A stretch of DNA of 55,047 nt from positions 1 through 55,047 of the forward strand of contig JAAYNV010000044.1 in the NCBI GenBank assembly GCA_012520645.1, written 5' to 3'. Positions 1 through 8,533 of the stretch are shown in pieces (the first letter of the stretch is position 1; every line of letters starts with the position of its first letter). A program made the position numbers and the translations under genes. The notes under the pieces are model-generated. The model ran no database searches. It saw only the letters and a program-made list of their open reading frames with translations, and was not told the origin of the DNA. The DNA is from Clostridiales bacterium (lineage in GTDB: Bacteria; Bacillota; Clostridia; Lachnospirales; Lachnospiraceae).

Positions 1-147
1 TGGTATTTTGGAATTTTGGTCGAGGACATTATATCAAAAAAGGGAGGTCAATGCTCTTTTTATTTGCAAGCTCCCGAAAATAAAGGTTTTAGAAAGAAAA
101 ATAGGTAGTAAATTTGACACTACCAAAAATAAAAAGGAGAGATATTT

Positions 148-1482
148 ATGAAACAGATCATTACAAGAGATGCTAAAAAGCAATATTGGGAAGAAAGCGA
201 AGTGGCACGTGGGGCAGTCAAGGACTGCAATCATGTCGTAAACATCTATCCGGAGTTTACAGGACAGACCATTCAGGGCTTTGGTGGAGCATTTACCGAG
301 GCAAGTACTTATAATTATTCCAAACTGAGTCCGGAAACGCAGAAAGAAGTAATCGAGGGCTATTTTGGAGAAAACGGACTGAAGTATAATATGGCACGTA
401 CCCATATCCACAGCTGTGATTTTGCCCTTGGCAACTACACCTATGTGGAAGAAGGAGACCGTACGCTTGAAACCTTTTCCATTTCCCATGACAAAGAAAA
501 TATGATTCCGATGATTCAGGAAGCGATGCAGACCAAAGGAAAAGCAGATGAGGATGCCATCTGGTTTTTAGCTTCTCCGTGGTCTCCGCCGGCTTATATG
601 AAGACCAATGGAGAGATGAACCATGGCGGAAAACTGAAGGAGGAGTATTTTGAACTCTGGGCACAGTATTATGTGAAATATATCAAAGCATACCGTGAGG
701 AAGGCATCAATATCCGTTATATTACCGTACAGAATGAGCCGGATGCAACACAGACGTGGGATTCCTGCCGTTATACCGCAGAAGAGGAGGGGAACTTTGT
801 CAGCCGTTATCTGGGACCGGCACTGGAAAAGGCAGGTCTTGGTGATGTGAAGATTTTAGTCTGGGATCACAATAAAGAAATGGCATTTGACCGTGCGGAT
901 CAGACGCTCTCTGTGGAAGGGGCGGAGAAATATATCTATGGTGTGGGTGTACACTGGTATACCGGAGATCACTTTGAGTCTCTGGAGCTGATTCACAGAA
1001 AGTATCCGGATAAACACATTTTCTTTACGGAGGGCTGCGTGGAATATTCCCGTTTTGCCGATTCCGGTGAGGTACAGAAGGCAGAGATGTATGCCCATGA
1101 TATCCTCGGGGATTTAAAGTCGGGAATTGAGGCTTACTTTGACTGGAACCTGTTACTGGATGAACTTGGCGGACCCAATCATGTGGGCAATTTCTGTGCG
1201 GCGCCGATGATGTGTAACTGGAAAGAGGATACGCTAGAGAAGAGACTTTCCTACTATTACATTGGGCATTTCAGCCGCTATATCAAGCGCGGGGCAAAAC
1301 AGATTGCGACAACACGGTATACCGATCAGATTGAGGCAGTGGCATTTTTAAATCCGGACGGCAGCCGTGTGGCAGTTCTTTTGAATAAAACGGATCAGGA
1401 AATTCCGGTCACTTTGTTGGAAAAGGGAGAAGGAATTGAAACAAATATTGCCGCACACAGTATCGTTACTTATGTATATTAA
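148..1482 (+). CDS. GH30 family glycoside hydrolase (beta-glucosidase/beta-1,6-glucanase type)
   Basis: A 444-residue protein with the hallmarks of glycoside hydrolase family 30: 'GFGGAFTEAS' near residue 44, 'ASPWSPPAYMKTNG' near 142, the acid/base glutamate in 'TVQNEPD' (E197) and the nucleophile glutamate in 'FFTEG' (E295). A C-terminal beta-rich segment ends the protein, as usual for GH30. It has no signal peptide, so it probably acts in the cytoplasm on imported oligosaccharides. The start follows an AAGGAGAG ribosome site 8 bases upstream. It leads a locus with an ABC sugar importer and a two-component system, which suggests that it trims what that importer brings in. GH30 includes glucosylceramidase, beta-1,6-glucanase, beta-xylosidase and fucosidase activities, so the exact substrate cannot be read from sequence. 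The family call is firm and the substrate is open. Confidence 0.9.
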   Translation: MKQIITRDAKKQYWEESEVARGAVKDCNHVVNIYPEFTGQTIQGFGGAFTEASTYNYSKLSPETQKEVIEGYFGENGLKYNMARTHIHSCDFALGNYTYVEEGDRTLETFSISHDKENMIPMIQEAMQTKGKADEDAIWFLASPWSPPAYMKTNGEMNHGGKLKEEYFELWAQYYVKYIKAYREEGINIRYITVQNEPDATQTWDSCRYTAEEEGNFVSRYLGPALEKAGLGDVKILVWDHNKEMAFDRADQTLSVEGAEKYIYGVGVHWYTGDHFESLELIHRKYPDKHIFFTEGCVEYSRFADSGEVQKAEMYAHDILGDLKSGIEAYFDWNLLLDELGGPNHVGNFCAAPMMCNWKEDTLEKRLSYYYIGHFSRYIKRGAKQIATTRYTDQIEAVAFLNPDGSRVAVLLNKTDQEIPVTLLEKGEGIETNIAAHSIVTYVY

Positions 1483-1559
1483 ATGTATATTAAAAATGTA
1501 TACTAAAAAAACAGCACCTTTTTAAAAAATGGAACATGATAATGCCTGTCTGAAATTTC

Positions 1560-1565
1560 TATAAT
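1560..1565 (+). promoter_or_regulatory. Possible -10 element before binding-protein gene
   Basis: A perfect TATAAT lies in the 172-base gap between the GH30 gene and the binding-protein gene, but no good -35 box sits 16-18 bases upstream. It may allow extra transcription of the importer independent of the GH30 gene. Confidence 0.3.
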
Positions 1566-1654
1566 GAATTTATCAACAGGAGGGAATGGAAAACGGATCG
1601 GTGCCGTAGAGACTGCGATTCGCTTCCGGTTCCAGATTTTAAGGAGGATATGAG

Positions 1655-2998
1655 ATGAAATTCAAAAAGTTAGCAGCATGCTTACTTGCAGCTTCCATGG
1701 TAATTTCCACGGCGGCATGCGGGAACAGTGAAACGAAAACGGCAGACAATGCAGCAAACAATGTGGAGGCAGAAAGCAGTGATGCGTCCGGACAGACTTT
1801 GGTAGTCTGGACACTGGCGGATGATCTGAAACAGTTCGCACAGAAGTATACCGAAGCAACCGGAGTAAACGTTGAGGTACAGACAATTGCTCCGGCAGAT
1901 TACCCGACAAAGCTGACCTCTGCGCTCGGTGCTAAGTCCAAAGAGGTAGATATTATCGTGGGTGAGCCGCAGATGCTGCCAAACTTCTTTGAAGCAGGCT
2001 TTTTTGAGGATTTATCCGAGCTGGATGCAGAAGCGAAAGAAACGATTGTAGATTACGTGTATGAAGCAGGTAAGGATGAGAACGGTACCTTAAGGGCACT
2101 CAGCTATCAGGTAACACCGGGTGCGATCATCTACAGACGTGATCTTGCAAAAGAAATTTACGGAACGGATGATCCGGAAGAAATCAGTAAAAAGTTTCAG
2201 GATTTTGATACGATTCTGCAGACTGCACAGGAAGTCAAGGATGCAGGCTACCGTATCTTTACGGACACTGGAAATCTGAGATGGTATGCCAATATGTCCG
2301 GTGCCTGGGTAGTGGACGGAAACTTAAATGTTGGTCAGTCCAGAATGGATTACATGGATGCGGCAGTGAAATTATATCAGGATGAACTGGTAGCATTTGC
2401 ACCGGAATGGTCCGCTGCATGGTATGCTTCCATGGCAGGCGAACTTCCGTTAAATGCAGGCTGGGATGCTCTGGAAGACATTGAAGGTGGAGAGATGACA
2501 CAGGTGTTTGCATACTCTTTACCGTCCTGGGGTGCACTGGTTGTACGTGATAATGCAATGGATAATAAAGGTAACTTCGCTGTCTGTGCAGGACCGTGTT
2601 CTTATTTTGGCGGAGGTACTTTCATCGGTGTCAATGCGTTCAGTGAAAAGAAGGATATTGCAAAGGATTTTGTGAAGTTCTGTACCTTAAACGAAGAAAC
2701 CGCACAGTGGTGGTTAGAGACCTCTGATGGTGATGTAGTATCCAACAAGGCAGTCTTAGATGCTAACAAGGATTATGAAAATGCTTCCTTCGGAAACCAG
2801 AAGACCTATGAGTTTTACTTAAAAGAAGCAGAAAAAATTGACTACTCCATTGTAACCAAATACGATACGCAGATTGGTGACATGTGGGGAGCAGCAATCG
2901 AAAACATCCAGAAAGGTAATATGACAAAAGAAGAGGCGATTGAAGACTTCTACATGCAGGTTGAAATGACATTCCCTGAGATTACAGTGGTAAGATAG
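1655..2998 (+). CDS. ABC transporter sugar-binding lipoprotein
   Basis: A 447-residue extracellular solute-binding protein of the family 1 (MalE-like) type. A signal peptide (Lys-rich start, hydrophobic stretch) ends in a lipobox 'STAAC' at about residue 22, so the mature protein is lipid-anchored outside the membrane. The mature start 'GQTLVVWTLADDLKQF' and the 'DIIVGEPQMLPNFFEAGFFEDLSEL' region are typical of this fold. It is followed by two permease genes, so it is the substrate receptor of that importer. The GH30 neighbour suggests a beta-linked glucose-type oligosaccharide, which is inference. The ribosome site AAGGAGGATATGAG is strong. A stem-loop directly after the gene may keep its mRNA more abundant than that of the permeases. 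Confidence 0.9.
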   Translation: MKFKKLAACLLAASMVISTAACGNSETKTADNAANNVEAESSDASGQTLVVWTLADDLKQFAQKYTEATGVNVEVQTIAPADYPTKLTSALGAKSKEVDIIVGEPQMLPNFFEAGFFEDLSELDAEAKETIVDYVYEAGKDENGTLRALSYQVTPGAIIYRRDLAKEIYGTDDPEEISKKFQDFDTILQTAQEVKDAGYRIFTDTGNLRWYANMSGAWVVDGNLNVGQSRMDYMDAAVKLYQDELVAFAPEWSAAWYASMAGELPLNAGWDALEDIEGGEMTQVFAYSLPSWGALVVRDNAMDNKGNFAVCAGPCSYFGGGTFIGVNAFSEKKDIAKDFVKFCTLNEETAQWWLETSDGDVVSNKAVLDANKDYENASFGNQKTYEFYLKEAEKIDYSIVTKYDTQIGDMWGAAIENIQKGNMTKEEAIEDFYMQVEMTFPEITVVR

Positions 2999-3021
2999 GT
3001 ATTCGCAGAGAGTAAGAAAGA

Positions 3022-3049
3022 ACGGGGAGCTGTAAAAAAGGCTCCCTGT
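3022..3049 (+). promoter_or_regulatory. Intergenic stem-loop between binding protein and permease genes
   Basis: ACGGGGAGC pairs with GCTCCCTGT (9 pairs, one G-U) around a 10-base loop and is followed by a short T-rich run. Stem-loops in this place are common in sugar ABC operons, where they act as partial terminators or protect the upstream mRNA. That role is inferred. Confidence 0.55.
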
Positions 3050-3069
3050 TTGTTTGGAGGAATCATGTT

Positions 3070-3984
3070 ATGAACAGGGAAAAGAAAAAGGGATTACAGA
3101 ACCGTGATAATATGGGATATCTGTTTATTGCCCCGTTTATGATTGTCTTTGTGGCATTCAGTCTCTATCCGGTGTTTCGTACACTGCATATGAGCTTTAC
3201 GGACTATACCGGTTTCAATGAGCCGACCTTTATAGGGTTAGCAAACTATGCAAGAGTATTTAAGGATAAGCTGTTTTTGGAAGCGTTTGGGAATACCATT
3301 AAAATCTGGGGAGTCAATATCGTGCTGCAGCTCGGTACCGCATTTTTACTGACCATGGTATTTAGTGATATGAAATATAAAATGAAGGGGTTAAGTATTT
3401 TCCGTGCATTGTTTTATTTGCCGAATCTGATTGCCTGTACTTCGGTAGCCTTTCTGTTCAAGACACTGTTAGACTGGAAATTCGGCTCGGTGAACCAGAT
3501 TCTGGTGGGTTTAGGTATCGCAGATCAGCCAATCGACTGGCTGGGGACACCGTCGTTGACCCGTTGTGCAGTCGGTGTGATCGGAGCATGGATGTGGTTT
3601 GGCAATTCCTTTATCATGCTGATGGCAGGTGTACAGGGCATTAACAGTGATTATTATGAAGCAGCGGCAATTGATGGCGCGGGCAGATGGAAGATCTTCG
3701 GAAAGATCACCCTTCCGTTATTAAAGCCGATTTTATTATATGTGGCGATTACTTCTTTGATCGGCGGACTACAGATTTTCGATATTCCGTATCTGATGTC
3801 TCTTGATAATCAAAAGAGGGCACGTTCCGTCAATACGGCTGTTATGCACTTATATAACATGGCATTTAAGAACAGACAGATCGGTTATGCCGGTGCATTG
3901 GCATTTATCCTGTTCTTTGTGATTTGCATTTGCTCCGTTATTGTGTACTTTATGATGTATGCGAAGAAGGAGGATGAAAGATGA
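3070..3984 (+). CDS. ABC sugar transporter permease, MalF type
   Basis: A 304-residue inner-membrane protein with about six hydrophobic segments and the ABC importer EAA loop 'YYEAAAIDGAGRWKIFGKITLPLLKP' near residues 196-221, which docks to the ATPase. The length and the early 'LFIAPFMIVFVAFSLYP' segment match the MalF/UgpA class. It overlaps the next permease gene by four bases, so the two are translated together as a heterodimeric channel. No ATPase gene lies nearby, so a shared MsmX-like ATPase encoded elsewhere is likely. Confidence 0.92.
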   Translation: MNREKKKGLQNRDNMGYLFIAPFMIVFVAFSLYPVFRTLHMSFTDYTGFNEPTFIGLANYARVFKDKLFLEAFGNTIKIWGVNIVLQLGTAFLLTMVFSDMKYKMKGLSIFRALFYLPNLIACTSVAFLFKTLLDWKFGSVNQILVGLGIADQPIDWLGTPSLTRCAVGVIGAWMWFGNSFIMLMAGVQGINSDYYEAAAIDGAGRWKIFGKITLPLLKPILLYVAITSLIGGLQIFDIPYLMSLDNQKRARSVNTAVMHLYNMAFKNRQIGYAGALAFILFFVICICSVIVYFMMYAKKEDER

Positions 3985-4826
3985 GAAATCATGTAAACAT
4001 AAAGAAAAAGGTGATGCAGGCGCTGCTGTATGCGGCAATTGTGGCACTCAGCATGATCTGTATTCTGCCGTTTGTACTGATGCTCGTAAATGCAACCAGA
4101 AGCGGCAACGAGATTATGACCAGCTTTTCTCTGATCCCGGGTTCTTCCCTGATGGATAACTGGATGGTTGTAAAGAAGAATCTGGATATTCCAAGGGGAT
4201 TTATGAACAGCATCTTTATTGCGGTGACGAGCACGGTTCTGACGGCATATTTCTCGGCACTGACTGCCTATGGTTTTGCCTTTTATAAATTCAAAGGCAA
4301 TAAGGCACTTTTTACCGGAATTCTGATTTTCATGATGGTTCCGGCGCAGCTGGGAATGCTTGGTTTTTATGATCTGATGGTAAAGATGAAGCTGATTGAC
4401 AGCTATATTCCGTTAATTATTCCGTCCATGGCGGCACCGGCTACGGTGTTTTTCCTAAGACAGTATATTCTGTCGGTCATGCCCAAGGCATTGCTGGAAG
4501 CTCCGCGGATTGACGGAGCAGGTGAACTGTACATATTCCATAAGATTGGATTGCCGATTATGGCACCGGGAATTGCAACGATGTGTATCGGAAGCTTTAT
4601 CGCTTCCTGGAACAGTTACCTGATTCCGCTCATTATTTTGAATACACCGAAGAAGTGGACGCTTCCGGTTATGGTGGCATCCTTAAGTTCTGTCAAGGAT
4701 CTGGCAACCAACATCGGTGCAACCTATGTGACCGTAGCGATTTCGGTCGTTCCGATTCTGATCGTATTCTGCTTCTGTTCAAAATATATTATCAGTTCGA
4801 TTGCATCGGGCAGTGTAAAAGAATAA
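3981..4826 (+). CDS. ABC sugar transporter permease, MalG type
   Basis: A 281-residue inner-membrane protein with six predicted hydrophobic segments. It is the MalG-type partner of the preceding permease and overlaps it by four bases (ATGA). The EAA loop reads 'LLEAPRIDGAGELYIFHKIGLPIMAP', with Pro in place of the second Ala. This does not prevent function in known relatives. It completes the transmembrane part of the importer. Transcription probably weakens after it, because the next gene has its own promoter. Confidence 0.92.
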   Translation: MRNHVNIKKKVMQALLYAAIVALSMICILPFVLMLVNATRSGNEIMTSFSLIPGSSLMDNWMVVKKNLDIPRGFMNSIFIAVTSTVLTAYFSALTAYGFAFYKFKGNKALFTGILIFMMVPAQLGMLGFYDLMVKMKLIDSYIPLIIPSMAAPATVFFLRQYILSVMPKALLEAPRIDGAGELYIFHKIGLPIMAPGIATMCIGSFIASWNSYLIPLIILNTPKKWTLPVMVASLSSVKDLATNIGATYVTVAISVVPILIVFCFCSKYIISSIASGSVKE

Positions 4827-4849
4827 AAAATGGTACCCAAAGCGCCTTC

Positions 4850-4878
4850 TTGTTTCTTGTACCTTTGTTTGTTATAGT
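4850..4878 (+). promoter_or_regulatory. Probable promoter for the lipoprotein/kinase/regulator genes
   Basis: TTGTTT, a 17-base spacer and TATAGT lie in the gap after the second permease gene, about 60 bases before the lipoprotein gene. The match to sigma-A consensus is good at -10 and moderate at -35. Confidence 0.5.
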
Positions 4879-4936
4879 GAAGGGGAAAGAGCGGAGGGCT
4901 GTTTTGGGTTTTCATCTTCAATGCCTTTGAGACAGA

Positions 4937-6661
4937 ATGGAACCGGATAGCAGGGAAATGAGAGAAAAAAGGATGAGAATGCGGGAAAATGGAATGTGGG
5001 AAAATAAAATGAGGAAACAGAAGGAAAACAGGAAGAGAAGAAAATGGATTCAGGTGCTTTCTGCTCTGGCAATGTGTACGCTTTGGTGTGCAGGCTGTGC
5101 CGACGGGAAGGTACAGGATACGCAGACAGCAGAGCTGATACAGGAGGAAGGGCAGGAGGAACAGCCTGGCTGGCAGAAGCATGCACAGGATCCGGTGACA
5201 TTAGACTGGTATATCAATTTTTCCTGGTATACGACTCCATGGGGAGAGAATGCAGTATCAAAGAAGATGGAGGAGGAAACGGGAATTCATATCGATTTCA
5301 GTGCTCCGATGGGAAATGAAAACGAAAAACTGGATGCCCTGATTACTTCAAATACCTTACCGGATATCATTACGTTAGACTGGTCGAATGAGCAGGTGGA
5401 TGAAATGATAAACAACGGTATGGTGTATGCCCTGAATGAACTGGCAGAACAGTACGACCCCTATTTTTTTGAGGTAACGGATGAGCAGGTACGAAGCTGG
5501 TATACCAGAGAGGACGGAAATCTTTACTGTTATCCGAATTCCACCTTTACACCGGCAGATTATGAAGGAGAGCACCACATTGCATCCAATCAGACCTTTT
5601 TGGTACGAAAGGATATCTATGAGGCAATTGGAAGCCCGGATATGACAACACCGGAAGGATTTAAACAGGCAGTGAGAGCTGCTGCAGAGCAGTTCCCGGA
5701 GGTGGATGGACAACCCATGATTCCGATTGGGGCGCATGCTTTTGACAAGACGGGATGTGCGTCCTTTGATCGGTATTTGCAGAACTATCTGGCGATTCCC
5801 TATGAAAAGGACGGAGCCTATTATGACCGGTATACGGATCCGGAATATATACGGTGGCTGAAAACCTTTCGGGAGCTGGGAGCAGAGGGGTATCTGAAGG
5901 AGGATATTTTTCTGGATCAGCGAACCCAGATGGAAGAGAAAATAGAGCAGGGACGGTATTTTTGTATGCTGTATCAGCGGACGGATATGGAGAAGCAGCA
6001 AAAGGAGCTGTATTCCAAAAATCCGAATTGCATCTATATGGCGGTGGACGGACCAAAGAACAGCAGTGGTGATGATCCTGTTCTGACGGGTAACGGGCTC
6101 AATGGATGGACCGCGACCCTGATATCCAAAAACTGCGAAAGACCGGATCGGGCACTGGAACTGTTTTCCTATCTGATCAGCGAGCACGGACAGAAGATGA
6201 CCTATCTGGGAGTGGAAGGTGTTACTTATGATATGGTGGATGGCAAAGCGGTTATAAAGCCGGAAGTGGAGGCACTGTTGGAACGTGACCGGATGGAATA
6301 TGACCGTATCTATGGTGCAGACAGCTGCTACTGGATGTTTCAGAACCATATCGTGCAGCGCAAGTGGAGGGGTGAACTGCAGGAACCTTTGAAACAGCTG
6401 GAGGAGTGGACCTATCCATACACACATTATATGGCACAGTACGAAGTCAGTTTTGACGCCAATACCGAGGCGGGAAATGCCTATATGAAAATACAGCAGG
6501 CATGGGGGATACATTACCACGTCTTCTGCTGGCACTCTCTGAGGAGGAGTTTGAACGATTGCTTCAGGAGTTTGTGCAAAAGAGAGAGAAACTGGGCTAT
6601 AAAATGGTTGTGGATGAGAGTAACAGGCAGGTGCAGGAAAATAAACAGAGACTGGGCATGA
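4937..6661 (+). CDS. LplA-like extracellular solute-binding lipoprotein, 3' end frameshifted
   Basis: An extracellular solute-binding protein of the large LplA-like class (574 residues as read). After a Lys/Arg-rich start, a hydrophobic segment ends in the lipobox 'CAGC' (near residue 54). The mature part opens with 'VTLDWYINFSWYTTPWG' and contains 'ALITSNTLPDIITLDWS'. The start is uncertain because several ATGs precede the signal peptide. At about 6506-6510, within a run of five G, the reading frame leaves its natural course. The frame +1 to it continues with 'GDTLPRLLLALSEEEFERLL', a typical helical end of this family, to a TGA at 6664-6666. One missing G therefore explains the odd Trp/Arg-rich tail. 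It sits directly before a YesM/YesN-like pair, so it may feed that sensor or a second importer. Confidence 0.8.
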   Translation: MEPDSREMREKRMRMRENGMWENKMRKQKENRKRRKWIQVLSALAMCTLWCAGCADGKVQDTQTAELIQEEGQEEQPGWQKHAQDPVTLDWYINFSWYTTPWGENAVSKKMEEETGIHIDFSAPMGNENEKLDALITSNTLPDIITLDWSNEQVDEMINNGMVYALNELAEQYDPYFFEVTDEQVRSWYTREDGNLYCYPNSTFTPADYEGEHHIASNQTFLVRKDIYEAIGSPDMTTPEGFKQAVRAAAEQFPEVDGQPMIPIGAHAFDKTGCASFDRYLQNYLAIPYEKDGAYYDRYTDPEYIRWLKTFRELGAEGYLKEDIFLDQRTQMEEKIEQGRYFCMLYQRTDMEKQQKELYSKNPNCIYMAVDGPKNSSGDDPVLTGNGLNGWTATLISKNCERPDRALELFSYLISEHGQKMTYLGVEGVTYDMVDGKAVIKPEVEALLERDRMEYDRIYGADSCYWMFQNHIVQRKWRGELQEPLKQLEEWTYPYTHYMAQYEVSFDANTEAGNAYMKIQQAWGIHYHVFCWHSLRRSLNDCFRSLCKRERNWAIKWLWMRVTGRCRKINRDWA

Positions 6662-6691
6662 ACTGACTTTCCTGAAGCAGTCAGAAGAAAA

Positions 6692-8533
6692 GTGGATGAA
6701 TGGGAAAAGAGACAAATGGAAAAATGGAAAAATATATGGCAGGGAATGAGGTTAAACAGTAAGTTTACAATCATCATCATTCTGTTTGTCATGGTGCCGA
6801 TTCTGTTTTTTTCCGGCTATGTGTTTCGAAGCATGGAAGAAAATGCGGTTTCGGAAAAGAAAAAGAGTACGGAATACAGTCTGGAAAGAAGCTATGGACA
6901 GATTCAGAAAAATGTGGATTCCATCAATATGTCCACACAGTTTTTTTTAAGCGATCAGGCACTGCTTGGTTTTCTTGTAGATGTAAAGAACGGTGTTCCG
7001 ATGGAAACCCAACAGCTTCGGAACTTTTATCATGTCAATATCGCATCTCTGGAACGGCTTGTAAACAATAATCCGTATCTGTATCAGATCCGGGTTTATG
7101 TGCCGGAAGCGGACATGCCTGAAATGATGCCGATTCTGTATCGGGAGTCCCGCATGCGGAAGCTTTCCTGGGCAGAGTATGACGGGATTTACGGTTGGCA
7201 TTTTGATTATGCGGATACGATTTTTGATACCTTTGACATGGATCAGAGCAGAAAGATCATGTCTTTTGTTTCGATGATTTCGGACTATGATAACGGAGAA
7301 CTGGGCGTGCTGGAAGTGGCAATGGATATGGAAACGATGTTTCCGGTGCTGTATGAGGAAGCAGAGGGACAGTGGAGCTGCTTTATTGACGAAAGTGGCA
7401 GACGTTACTATGGAAAAAGTGTGGAGTGGGAACAGGACAGGGCGGTGGATCACATTCTGGCGCAGTCCGAGACTGACATTGGGGAAGCGGCATGCGGAAA
7501 AGCCGAGATTCTGGATATGGAGCTGCACGGAGTACGCTGTGTGGCAGGTGTTATGCCGGTGAAGGAGCTTTCTGGTACGCTGATTACAGTAAACAGCATG
7601 GAGGAAGAAATCGGTGTGATACGGCAGATGCGCCGACAGTTTATCCTGATTATGACGGGTGCGCTTTTGCTGCTCGTGGTTCTCATTCACTATGTGGTAA
7701 AGGGTGTGCTGAAGCAGTTTTATGAGGTGCTTAAATCAATACGGCAGGTGCAGAAGGGGGACCTGAATGTGGTCGTAGAAAACTGCGGCCGGGATGAGAT
7801 GGGAGAATTGGGCAGTCAGATCAATACCATGCTGGAACGGATTCGACGGCTTATGGAGGACAATTTAAAAAGAGAGCTTTTAATCAAGAACTCGGAAATC
7901 AAGGCATTGCAGAACCAGATCAATGCCCACTTTATCTATAATGTACTGGAGTCCATCAAGATGATGGCGGAAATCGATGAGAAATACGAAATTTCAGATG
8001 CGATTACGACGCTTGGGAAGCTGCTGCGCTATGGTATGAAATGGGTATCCGGTAATGTGACGGTGGAGGAGGAAATCGAGTACATACGCAATTATCTGCG
8101 GTTGATGAATCTGCGCTTTGACTATGAGATTATTCTCTCCATCAATATGCCGGACATCATTTACAAGCAGGAGATACCGAAGATGACCCTGCAGCCCATT
8201 GTGGAAAATGCAATCTATCATGGAATCGAGCAGATGGCAGAGGATACGAGCATTTATATCAAGGGAATTGTAGACGGAGAGGACTGTATCATTGAGATTA
8301 CGGATTCCGGAAGAGGCATGAGTGAGGAGGAATTGCTTCGCCTGCATCAGAAAATTGCCGGAGAGATCGAAACAAGCGGCGGTTCCGGTAACGGAATCGG
8401 ACTTAAGAACGTACAGGACAGAATCAAGATCAGTTTTGGAGAAAGCTATGGAATCGAAGTGGCCTCCAAACAGGGCTGTTATACGAAAATTGCAGTTCGC
8501 ATACCGTTGAAGAGAAAGGGAACGGATAAATGA
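6692..8533 (+). CDS. YesM-type sensor histidine kinase
   Basis: A 613-residue membrane sensor kinase of the YesM/LytS-like class. Residues about 25-45 form the first membrane helix, 46-312 an extracellular sensing region, and 316-338 the second helix. A HAMP-like linker follows. The phospho-acceptor H413 lies in 'NQINAHFIYNVLESIK', the His_kinase family motif. The ATPase domain has 'PIVENAIYHGI', 'DSGRGMS' and 'GNGIGLKNVQDRI'. The partner regulator gene overlaps its stop by four bases. Such pairs usually sense sugars or sugar-bound lipoproteins and switch on nearby transport and hydrolase genes. ATG codons at 6692 or 6716 could both serve as start. Confidence 0.92.
   Translation: MDEWEKRQMEKWKNIWQGMRLNSKFTIIIILFVMVPILFFSGYVFRSMEENAVSEKKKSTEYSLERSYGQIQKNVDSINMSTQFFLSDQALLGFLVDVKNGVPMETQQLRNFYHVNIASLERLVNNNPYLYQIRVYVPEADMPEMMPILYRESRMRKLSWAEYDGIYGWHFDYADTIFDTFDMDQSRKIMSFVSMISDYDNGELGVLEVAMDMETMFPVLYEEAEGQWSCFIDESGRRYYGKSVEWEQDRAVDHILAQSETDIGEAACGKAEILDMELHGVRCVAGVMPVKELSGTLITVNSMEEEIGVIRQMRRQFILIMTGALLLLVVLIHYVVKGVLKQFYEVLKSIRQVQKGDLNVVVENCGRDEMGELGSQINTMLERIRRLMEDNLKRELLIKNSEIKALQNQINAHFIYNVLESIKMMAEIDEKYEISDAITTLGKLLRYGMKWVSGNVTVEEEIEYIRNYLRLMNLRFDYEIILSINMPDIIYKQEIPKMTLQPIVENAIYHGIEQMAEDTSIYIKGIVDGEDCIIEITDSGRGMSEEELLRLHQKIAGEIETSGGSGNGIGLKNVQDRIKISFGESYGIEVASKQGCYTKIAVRIPLKRKGTDK

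Noticed and set aside
1..147. A promoter or gene end before the GH30 gene
   Set aside because: A GGTAGT/ACTACC inverted repeat and a GGGAG/CTCCC pair are seen, but no convincing promoter pair or coding frame; the window edge limits the view.
5375..6715. A 446-codon reading frame antisense to the LplA-like gene
   Set aside because: No ribosome site, no family features, and composition that mirrors the coding strand; it is a shadow of the real gene.
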